From positions 89,704 through 153,703 of the forward strand of contig JAUSJA010000030.1 of assembly GCA_030647905.1 (NCBI GenBank): DNA of 64,000 nucleotides, read 5' to 3'. Under the pieces are notes generated by a model, which did no database searches, was not told the DNA's origin, and was given only the letters and a program-made list of their open reading frames with translations. The stretch comes from Gemmatimonadaceae bacterium. Its GTDB lineage: Bacteria > Gemmatimonadota > Gemmatimonadetes > Gemmatimonadales > Gemmatimonadaceae. Position numbers and translations under genes: made by a program. This document shows positions 36,137 to 43,221 of the stretch, piece after piece (the stretch's first letter is position 1; each line of letters starts with the position of its first letter).

Positions 36137-37348
36137 TCAGACCGCCGCCGTAACCCCCGCGCCCGCCCTTCTCAGCCGTCCCGCCAGCACCTCGTCCAAA
36201 CGCGCCGTCAGCACCAGTTCCTCACCCTCGTGCCGCTGCTCCAGAACCTCAGCCTCGCGATGAATCTCGGCGAGAAGCTTTCCGTCATGCAGCGGCAGCC
36301 TGATCTCCGAGAGAGCCCGGCGCGCCCTGGCCTGCGCCAGCAGCGCGCGCTTGAGCGGCTCGAGCCCGCCCTCCGTCACCGCTGACACGAAAACGGAGCC
36401 CGGTACGAGGTTCTGTATCCTCGTCTCCAGCGCGATGAGCTCGTCGTGCGGCACCCGATCGATTTTGTTGAACACGTAGAGCGTCGGCGTGTGGCTCGCT
36501 CCGATCTCGGCGAGCACCTGATTCACGACGGTGCGCTGATCCTCCCATGACGGATGGCTCGCGTCAATGACGTGCAGCAACAGATCAGCTTCGGCGACTT
36601 CCTCGAGTGTCGCGCGGAACGACGCCACGAGATGGTGCGGAAGCTTCCTGATGAATCCGACCGTGTCGGTGAGAAGCACCGACGTGTTCTCCGCGAGATG
36701 TATCTCGCGAGTCAGCGGATCGAGCGTGGCGAAAAGGCGGTCCTCGACGAATACCGATTCGGAGCCCGACAGCGCTCGCAGGATGGACGACTTGCCGGCG
36801 TTCGTGTAGCCGACCAGCGACGCGCGGAACTGGCCCTTGCGCGACGTGCGCCTCACCTCGCGGGACTTCTGCACTTCGCCGAGGCGCTGCTTGAGAAGGC
36901 GGATGCGATTGTTGATCAGCCGCCGGTCGGTCTCGAGCTGCGTCTCGCCGGGACCGCGCACTCCGATGCCTCCGCGAAACTTCTCCAGGTGGCTCCACAT
37001 GCGCATCAGGCGCGGCAGCATGTACTCGAGCTGCGCAAGCTCCACCTGCGTTTTCGCTTCCGCCGACCTCGCGCGCGTGGCGAAGATGTCGAGAATCAGC
37101 TCGGCGCGATCCATCACGCGCTTGCCGGTCGCGTCCTCGATGTTCTTTCCCTGCGCGGGCGTGAGCTCGTCATCGAACACGATCAGCGTCGCCTCGGTGT
37201 CGGCGATGCGCTGAGTGAGTTCCTCGATTTTTCCCTTGCCGAGATATGTCGCCGGATTCGGCTTGTCTATCTGTTGCGTGAGCTGCCCGACGACGATTCC
37301 GCCGGCGGTGTCAACGAGTTCGGCCAGCTCCTCGAGGTGCTCGGACAT
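36137..37348 (-). CDS. hflX: ribosome-associated GTPase HflX
   Basis: A GTPase of at least 403 residues that rescues or splits stalled ribosomes. The N-terminal HflX domain has TYLGKGKIEELTQRI and FDDELTPAQGKNIED. The linker RRLINNRIRLLKQRL precedes the G domain with GYTNAGKSS (G1), TDTVGFIRKLPHHLV (G3) and NKIDRVP (G4). The first ATG is 37348, but the same frame is open upstream to 37492 and encodes LIELTAPVERVFLVGAQL, which resembles the normal HflX N-terminus. Translation may therefore start at a non-standard codon such as CTG 37477. Confidence 0.93.
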   Translation of the reverse strand: MSEHLEELAELVDTAGGIVVGQLTQQIDKPNPATYLGKGKIEELTQRIADTEATLIVFDDELTPAQGKNIEDATGKRVMDRAELILDIFATRARSAEAKTQVELAQLEYMLPRLMRMWSHLEKFRGGIGVRGPGETQLETDRRLINNRIRLLKQRLGEVQKSREVRRTSRKGQFRASLVGYTNAGKSSILRALSGSESVFVEDRLFATLDPLTREIHLAENTSVLLTDTVGFIRKLPHHLVASFRATLEEVAEADLLLHVIDASHPSWEDQRTVVNQVLAEIGASHTPTLYVFNKIDRVPHDELIALETRIQNLVPGSVFVSAVTEGGLEPLKRALLAQARARRALSEIRLPLHDGKLLAEIHREAEVLEQRHEGEELVLTARLDEVLAGRLRRAGAGVTAAV

Positions 37349-37492
37349 GACCTGTCCGCGCGATGTGCCCGCGCCTGCGCCGGGTGTGAGCGCGTTACCA
37401 TCATTACGGCCCGAAGGCCGCTTGAGCTGCGCCCCGACGAGGAATACTCTCTCGACAGGGGCCGTCAGCTCGATCAGTTCTCGCGACGTTGG

Positions 37493-37972
37493 CTACCTGC
37501 TCTGTGAAGGGCCGCCGAAGCTGGAGAAACGCCCCCGCTGATCGTACGGACGCGTAAAGCTGCCGATCGGCGTGCTCACTGTAAAGTCGCCGAGCACGCG
37601 GTAGTTGATCACGCCGCTCGTGAGCAGCTGCCTTCCCGCCGTGCCGAGTCCCGCATAGGTGAAGTCCACCGGAATCGTCACGTACGTCGAGTCATTGTTG
37701 TTCACCTTGAACGCGTGATCGAGCGCGCCGGTGCCGAGCTCCTTTTCCTCGACGAGAAGACGGTACGTCAACCGCGTCGCGTTGAGATCGAACCCGTTGG
37801 GGTTGTATACGCTCAGCACGATGTCCATGGCGCCGCCGCTAAGCCCGAGGCCGCGGATCTTCGCGTCGTTGAAATGCACGATCGGCTCCTTGAATCCGCC
37901 AAGTCCGAGACTCGCGCAGCCACCCAGCGCCAGCGCCGCCAGCGCTGCTACAGCAAAATGTCTTCGCATCAT
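37493..37972 (-). CDS. LEA type 2 (WHy-domain) lipoprotein
   Basis: A 159-residue protein with a signal peptide and lipobox LALGGC (Cys19 lipidated). The mature part matches the LEA14/WHy fold: VLSVYNPNGFDLNATRLTYRLLVEEKELGTG. Such proteins bind hydrophobic ligands or serve in envelope stress. The role here is unknown. It lies upstream of and in line with hflX, and its TAG is in the same frame as the possible extended HflX start. Confidence 0.82.
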   Translation of the reverse strand: MMRRHFAVAALAALALGGCASLGLGGFKEPIVHFNDAKIRGLGLSGGAMDIVLSVYNPNGFDLNATRLTYRLLVEEKELGTGALDHAFKVNNNDSTYVTIPVDFTYAGLGTAGRQLLTSGVINYRVLGDFTVSTPIGSFTRPYDQRGRFSSFGGPSQSR

Positions 37973-37979
37973 TAACCCC

Positions 37980-38042
37980 CGTTATCCGTTACCCGCTACC
38001 CGTTACCCGCTACCCGCTACCCGTTACCCGTTACCCGTTCCC
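37980..38042. repeat. nine-unit heptanucleotide array (CG[CT]TACC)
   Basis: Nine consecutive 7-bp units (CGTTATC, CGTTACC, CGCTACC and variants) fill the space between the lipoprotein gene and rarA. They encode the last codons of rarA on the minus strand (RVTGNG, then TAG). The same unit type recurs at 16471, 49644, 49838 and 60623. Confidence 0.85.
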
Positions 38043-39378
38043 GAAGCTCGGCCCACCATGCCAGCCGCTTCGCTATTTCCTTCTCGAATCCGAATGGACC
38101 GGGCTCGTAGAACACCGTCCCCTTCAGCTTGTCCGGCAAATACTCTTGCGGGATGTATGCCGCGGGGACGCCGTGAGCGTACTGGTACCCCTCTCCATAC
38201 CCCAGTTCCTTCATCAGCCCCGTTGGCGCGTTGCGGATGTGCATCGGCACGGGCTCGCCCGGTGTGGCGCGCGCCGCCTCCAGCGCGGCGTTGAGCGCGC
38301 GGTACGACGAGTTGGACTTGGGCGCAGTCGCCAGATAGATGATCATCTCCGACAGCGGGAGATAACCTTCCGGCGGACCGAGCATGTGGTACGCATCGCG
38401 CGCCGCGATGGCGAGCTGGAGCGCATTCGGATCGGACAGGCCGATGTCCTCCGCGGCCATCGCGATCGCGCGGCGGAAGATCGTCATCGGATCCTCCCCG
38501 CCTTCGATCATCCGCGCCATCCAATAGAGCGCGCCGTTCGGGTCGCTGCCGCGTAGCGACTTGTGCAGCGCCGACAGCATGTTGAAGTGCGATTCACCGC
38601 TCTTGTCGTGGTGCGCGAACCGCTTCTGCATGGCATCGCGCGCGCCGGCCGCGGTGATTCTGCCCCCATTCCCCGCCTGGATCGCCGCCGCCTCGAGGAC
38701 GGTGAGCGCGCGCCGCGCGTCGCCATCCGACTCGACTACGATCAGCTCGATGGCGTCATCGTCAACATCGAGGCCCAGCGCGCCGAGCCCACGATCGTTG
38801 TCGGTGAGCGCGCGGATCACGAGCTGACGCAGATCGTCAGGCGATATCGGCTCGAGCACGAACACGCGCATCCGCGAGAGCAGCGCGCGGTTCATCTCGA
38901 ACGACGGGTTCTCCGTCGTCGCGCCAATGAGCGAGATCGTTCCGCTCTCGACATGCGGCAGGAAGGCATCCTGCTGCGCCTTGTTGAAACGGTGGATCTC
39001 GTCCACGAACAGAATCGTCTGCCGGCCGAGCTCGAGCCGTTCTTCCGCCGCCGCGATGATCTCGCGAATGCGCGGCACGCCTTCCGTCACCGCGGAGAAC
39101 GGAACAAACTCACGGTCGGTGTACCGCGCGATCAGCCAGCCGATCGTTGTCTTACCCGATCCGGGCGGTCCCCAGAAGACCATGGAGCCGATCGCGCCCT
39201 TCTCGATTGCGTCGCGGAGCGTCTTGCCGGGCGCGATCAGATGCTGCTGGCCGACGACTTCATCGAGGTCGCGCGGACGCATGCGCGCGGCCAGTGGCTG
39301 AGCCGACGCCGGCGGCGTGAACAGCGACGCCTCTCGCTCGCCCGCGCCCGCGGGCGGCCGGCGGAATTTCTTCGGCAT
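38017..39378 (-). CDS. rarA: replication-associated recombination protein A (RarA/MgsA)
   Basis: A 453-residue AAA+ ATPase of the clamp-loader-like group that acts at stalled replication forks. It has PLAARMRPRDLDEVVGQQHL, Walker A GPPGSGKTT, Walker B ILFVDEIHRFNKAQQDA and sensor 1 IGATTENPSFE. The C-terminal MgsA domain shows HFNMLSALHKSLRGSDPNGALYW and AAYIPQEYLPD. Its C-terminal RVTGNG and stop codon are read from the heptanucleotide array, so the tail length may vary between strains. Confidence 0.95.
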   Translation of the reverse strand: MPKKFRRPPAGAGEREASLFTPPASAQPLAARMRPRDLDEVVGQQHLIAPGKTLRDAIEKGAIGSMVFWGPPGSGKTTIGWLIARYTDREFVPFSAVTEGVPRIREIIAAAEERLELGRQTILFVDEIHRFNKAQQDAFLPHVESGTISLIGATTENPSFEMNRALLSRMRVFVLEPISPDDLRQLVIRALTDNDRGLGALGLDVDDDAIELIVVESDGDARRALTVLEAAAIQAGNGGRITAAGARDAMQKRFAHHDKSGESHFNMLSALHKSLRGSDPNGALYWMARMIEGGEDPMTIFRRAIAMAAEDIGLSDPNALQLAIAARDAYHMLGPPEGYLPLSEMIIYLATAPKSNSSYRALNAALEAARATPGEPVPMHIRNAPTGLMKELGYGEGYQYAHGVPAAYIPQEYLPDKLKGTVFYEPGPFGFEKEIAKRLAWWAELRERVTGNG

Positions 39379-39400
39379 CAGGCCGACCCTGAAGGGTTCC

Positions 39401-40123
39401 TCACACGTAAATCCTTATCAGGTTCCGCGCCAGAATGTAGAGCGCGCACCCGGCGAAGAAGCTCCCCTGCAACCTCCAGTCGCGCTTGGCCTGAAACTCT
39501 GGCACGAGATTCGACGCCCCCACGTAAAGACTGACGCCGGCGGCGAGCGCGAGACCGTACGACGCGAGAGCAGACGAGAATTCGGTCAGGAGCCCGCCGA
39601 CGATGGTCGCAACACCCAGCGACGCGCCGGCTAACAGCGCGCGCTTTCGCGATGCGCCGGACGCCAGGAACAGACTCGATATCGCCAGTCCCTCGGGCAG
39701 CTTGTGCAGCAGAATCGCGATGAAGACCAGAAAGCCGAGCGACGCGCGCACCTGGAATCCGCTGGCGATGGCGACACCGTCCACGAACGTATGCAGGAGA
39801 AGCCCGGCGAGCGCCGACATGCTCACCGCCCGCGTAACCTCGTGCACCTCTTCGCCGAAATGGAAATGTGGCACGAGCGTGTGCTGCGTGAGATGCACGA
39901 GCAGGAATCCGATGAGTATCAGCGGACCGGCGGCGGCGCCACGCTGCTCGATCGCTTCCGGTGCGAGATCGAGGAGCGCCACCGAAACCATGAATCCCGC
40001 CGAGAGAGCGATCAGCTTCTCGAGCGCGGGCACGCTCCACCGTGAGCGCGACGTGACCGCCGCGGACCCGGCGACGTTCGCCGCGGCCGCGATCAGCGTG
40101 TACGCGACCGCCGTGCGATTCAC
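39401..40123 (-). CDS. ZIP family metal transporter
   Basis: A 240-residue polytopic protein with eight predicted membrane segments. The metal-path motifs are HTFVDGVAIASG (segment 4) and ILLHKLPEGLAIS (segment 5). A histidine-rich loop (HLTQHTLVPHFHFGEEVHE) lies between segments 3 and 4. ZIP proteins import zinc, iron or other divalent ions. GTG 40123 overlaps the upstream TGA (GTGA). Specificity cannot be read from sequence. Confidence 0.9.
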   Translation of the reverse strand: MNRTAVAYTLIAAAANVAGSAAVTSRSRWSVPALEKLIALSAGFMVSVALLDLAPEAIEQRGAAAGPLILIGFLLVHLTQHTLVPHFHFGEEVHEVTRAVSMSALAGLLLHTFVDGVAIASGFQVRASLGFLVFIAILLHKLPEGLAISSLFLASGASRKRALLAGASLGVATIVGGLLTEFSSALASYGLALAAGVSLYVGASNLVPEFQAKRDWRLQGSFFAGCALYILARNLIRIYV

Positions 40124-40647
40124 GCCTGAGTCAGGGAGAGTCGCTCAGCCGCTGCAGCGATTGCCGCCGAGAGCGTCGGCGCCGGCGCGCGATCCCAGGC
40201 CTGCGTTCGCCACGACCGGTCGGCGAGCGCCGCCCTTTCCTCCAGCCCCTTCCCCTGCAGGAGATAGAGCCACCGGTCGGAGCGCGCATAGATGAACAGC
40301 TCCAGCTGCGGCGTGAGAGTGAGCTGGTCGTCGGGAGTGTACAGCGAGATCTCGACGCCGCCGTACGTCGCGAGCGGCACCTTGAGCCGCGCGACCGCGT
40401 CGCGCACGTCAGGCAGGGCGATGCTCTCGCCCTTCCAAGTCGCCTCTGTGCGCATGTCGGAGACAACAGTATCAATCGCCGGCGGCAACAACTCGCTCAG
40501 CGTGTAAAAGAGGTCCACGACACGCTCGGCGTTGGCACCGATATAGGCTTCGTAGAACTCGCCTTCCTTGCCGAAGGTGAAGCCATCCACCCCCGATCGA
40601 AAGCGCTTCCACACGGTTGCATCGGGATTTCTGCCGCGAAAAAGCAT
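40120..40647 (-). CDS. conserved-looking hypothetical protein
   Basis: A 175-residue soluble protein with no signal peptide or known domain recognised. It is rich in aromatic and charged residues (KRFRSGVDGFTFGKEGEFYEAYI, then TPQLELFIYARSDRWLYLLQGKG). The ATG at 40647 overlaps the cca stop by one base (TAATG) and the 3' end overlaps the ZIP gene. It is therefore read in the cca operon. Function is unknown. Confidence 0.7.
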   Translation of the reverse strand: MLFRGRNPDATVWKRFRSGVDGFTFGKEGEFYEAYIGANAERVVDLFYTLSELLPPAIDTVVSDMRTEATWKGESIALPDVRDAVARLKVPLATYGGVEISLYTPDDQLTLTPQLELFIYARSDRWLYLLQGKGLEERAALADRSWRTQAWDRAPAPTLSAAIAAAAERLSLTQA

Positions 40648-41924
40648 TATCGTTTCACCATGTTCAGCAGACTCTCGCGCGAATTGGACGCCGGGTCATT
40701 GATAACCGTTTCCAGCAGAGTGCGTAACGTCTCTCCCACCGCCGGACCGGTGATCCCGATACGCTCGAGATCCCGTCCGTTCACCGCCAGATCACCGATC
40801 TCGATCGGATCGTGGTACGCAATGCGAATTGCCCGGCGATACACCGACGCCACATGTGCCTTCGAGGGCGCCAGGATGCCGGCATTGCGCTCGGCGTGCC
40901 AGCGGGCGTCGGCCAGCCGCAGAACAGAGGCAAGACGCGTGCGACCGGTCATCGCCGCCCATCGCCTCAGCACGGCATCGGAGGGAGTCGCTTCGGTCAT
41001 CGCGAAACGCATCTCCGCCTCCATCGAGCTCCAGTGCGACACGATCGAGGATATCCACGCGGCGTCGGAATTCGAGAAGCGGAGCGCCTTGAGAGTCTCC
41101 AGCACGCTTCCCGCGGGAGCCGCCGAGAAAAGCCCGATCATCCGCATCATCCTCCGGCCCGGTCTCCCCCTTGGGCCGGGCATGCAGAGATGATCGAGAG
41201 TGGCGAGCTCCATGGGCGTGATGTCCGCAAGCGTCGGAATAAGCGTCGCGAACGCTCCGCTGGCCTGCCACTTCGCGAATGCCTCGCCGGGGAGCCGCAC
41301 CTGGTCGAACGTCTTCTCGATCTCCTGCTTCACTCGCTCTGCCGACAGCCGGCCGAGAAGCGGCGCACTGGCGACGATCGCGTCCCAGGTGGCGGTATCA
41401 ATGCGGAAACCGAATCGCGCAGCGAATCGAAGCGCGCGAAGGGCGCGAAGCCGGTCCTCGCGCATCCGTTCTTCCGGTTGCCCTACCGAGCGCACGACCT
41501 TGTGCTCCAGGTCCAACTGACCGCCGAACGGATCGCTCAGCAGTTTCCTGCTCGGTGAATAGGCGATTGCGTTGATCGTGTAATCGCGCCGCGCCAGATC
41601 TTCATCGAGTGATGCGCCGAACTCGACCTCCGCGTGCCTGCCGTCTGTGTGCACGTCTCGACGAAAAGTGGTGACCTCGTGCATGATGCCGGACTCATCG
41701 AGCACGCCGATCGTGCCAAACGCGATGCCTACCGGCACCGTGCGCGGAAAGAGATTGCGTATCTGCTGCGGGTGCGCGGCTGTCGCCAGGTCCCAGTCGA
41801 GATGGGGATGCCCGAGAAGTGCGTCGCGGACCGCACCGCCCACGCACCACGTCTCGTAGCCCGCTTTCTCCAGAGTCCTGGCGATGCGAAGTACGGCCGG
41901 CGGAGGCGACAGCTTCGAGATCAA
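40647..41924 (-). CDS. cca: CCA tRNA nucleotidyltransferase / poly(A) polymerase family
   Basis: A 425-residue class II nucleotidyltransferase. The head has GYETWCVGGAVRDALLG and HPHLDWDLATAA, whose two aspartates bind metal. RRDYTINAIAY and EDRLRALRALRFAARFGFRID are the template-like motifs that select CTP and ATP. It adds or repairs the CCA end of tRNAs; a poly(A) polymerase role is the alternative. TTG 41924 directly follows the asparaginase stop. The C-terminal half is long and family-variable. Confidence 0.92.
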   Translation of the reverse strand: MISKLSPPPAVLRIARTLEKAGYETWCVGGAVRDALLGHPHLDWDLATAAHPQQIRNLFPRTVPVGIAFGTIGVLDESGIMHEVTTFRRDVHTDGRHAEVEFGASLDEDLARRDYTINAIAYSPSRKLLSDPFGGQLDLEHKVVRSVGQPEERMREDRLRALRALRFAARFGFRIDTATWDAIVASAPLLGRLSAERVKQEIEKTFDQVRLPGEAFAKWQASGAFATLIPTLADITPMELATLDHLCMPGPRGRPGRRMMRMIGLFSAAPAGSVLETLKALRFSNSDAAWISSIVSHWSSMEAEMRFAMTEATPSDAVLRRWAAMTGRTRLASVLRLADARWHAERNAGILAPSKAHVASVYRRAIRIAYHDPIEIGDLAVNGRDLERIGITGPAVGETLRTLLETVINDPASNSRESLLNMVKR

Positions 41925-42896
41925 TCAGCCGTCCCTGAACAGGTCGCGTGTGCGTTCCATGGACATTCCGTCGCCGAGCGCGAGCATGAGATCAATGCGC
42001 GCCTGCTGGGCCCGCCGCGAGCCGCCGAATATCACGCCGATCTCCTCGAGGCGACGCCCGCCTCCGGCGTAGCCGTACGTGCGACCTACACGTCCGCCCT
42101 GCGTGCGCGAGGTGATCACTACCGGCTTGTCGTCGGCGATCCACCGCTCGATCGCGGGCACCAGCGCCGGCGGCACATTGCCGCGCCCCATCGCGGCGAC
42201 GACCACGCCGCGCGCGACCTGTCGCGATGCATCGAGCAGCCGCGCGTCGGACCCAGCGGCGACGAAAATGATATCAACTGGCGTCGCAAGCTCGGCAGGA
42301 CTGACGATGGGAGGCATCGGTGGCATCTCGCGATGCACGATCAGCTCGCCCTCATCGAGCACGCCGAGCGGGCCGAAGCCGGGACTTTCGAAGGCGTCGA
42401 GCAGATGAGTGTTCGTCTTCGTCGCGTCGAGCGCGGCGAAGATCTGTCCGCTGATCACGACCATCGCGCCGAAGCCGCGTGTCTCCGGGCTTGCCGCAAC
42501 GCGCACCGCCTCGAGAAGATTCGCCGGCCCGTCCCATCCGAGATCACTCACCGTGCGCATCGCTCCGGTGAACACCACCGGCTTCTCGGCGGGCAGTGAT
42601 CGCGCGACGAGATACGCCGACTCCTCGAGCGTGTCGGTGCCGTGCGTTACGACGACTCCGGTGACCTCGGGGCGCGCGATGTGCTCGCGGATGCGGTTGC
42701 GAAGCGCCCACATGCGCTCGACAGTCATGTGCGGACCGGGAAACGCCCCCCATTCCTCGGTCTCGACGCCGGTGACCGCGTTGATTCCGCGCGTCGCGTT
42801 GAGGATCTCGGACGCCGTGAGCGATGGCACAGCGCCGCTTCCGTCCGGATCGTTGCGCATGGCGATCGTTCCGCCGGTGAAGAGGATGACAATCAT
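41925..42896 (-). CDS. ansA: L-asparaginase (type I/II family)
   Basis: A 323-residue amidohydrolase. ILFTGGTIAM holds the first catalytic threonine. VVTHGTDTLEESAY holds the second Thr-Asp pair and VFTGAMR follows. It converts asparagine to aspartate and ammonia. No signal peptide is seen, so it is cytoplasmic. ATG 42896 overlaps the upstream stop as ATGA. The gene lies between cca and alaS in what looks like one minus-strand transcription unit. Confidence 0.93.
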   Translation of the reverse strand: MIVILFTGGTIAMRNDPDGSGAVPSLTASEILNATRGINAVTGVETEEWGAFPGPHMTVERMWALRNRIREHIARPEVTGVVVTHGTDTLEESAYLVARSLPAEKPVVFTGAMRTVSDLGWDGPANLLEAVRVAASPETRGFGAMVVISGQIFAALDATKTNTHLLDAFESPGFGPLGVLDEGELIVHREMPPMPPIVSPAELATPVDIIFVAAGSDARLLDASRQVARGVVVAAMGRGNVPPALVPAIERWIADDKPVVITSRTQGGRVGRTYGYAGGGRRLEEIGVIFGGSRRAQQARIDLMLALGDGMSMERTRDLFRDG

Positions 42897-43216
42897 TTAC
42901 AGCGAGACGCAGAGAGAGCAGAGACGCAGAGAGTGGCAATCGCTTCAACATCACCGCAATCGTCTGCGGCCACTTCCATCGCATACGTGATCAACGCGTC
43001 CGCTGCGAGAAGATCAGGCGCAGCGGCGCGGTCGTCGCCCAGGTGCGTCATAAGATGCTCGGCGGCTTCGACGAGAGACGACGAGACGCCGGCCATATCT
43101 TTTTCGGTGCGATCTCCGACGACCTGGGCGAGGCGACGCGCAAGTGCCGGCGGCGGAGCGGGCGATCGCGACGCAAGCCAGTCACGCACCCGGATGGACG
43201 CACGCGCGTCAGGCAT
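42893..43216 (-). CDS. small hypothetical protein downstream of alaS
   Basis: A 107-residue protein, largely helical by composition (ALARRLAQVVGDRTEKDMAGV, then LVEAAEHLMTHL, ADALITYAMEVAA). The last 13 residues ([13 protein letters not shown]) are encoded by the GCAGAGA-type repeat, so the native C-terminus may have been replaced. It begins five bases after the alaS stop and overlaps ansA by ATGA. No function is recognised. Confidence 0.6.
   Translation of the reverse strand: MPDARASIRVRDWLASRSPAPPPALARRLAQVVGDRTEKDMAGVSSSLVEAAEHLMTHLGDDRAAAPDLLAADALITYAMEVAADDCGDVEAIATLCVSALSASRCK
42901..42935. repeat. GCAGAGA-type interspersed repeat, copy 2
   Basis: This low-complexity sequence (GAGACGCAGAGAGAGCAGAG and on) is nearly identical to the reverse complement of 21391-21430. 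It encodes the C-terminus of the small protein on the minus strand and ends three bases from the ansA start. Confidence 0.6.
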
Positions 43217-43221
43217 TCGAC

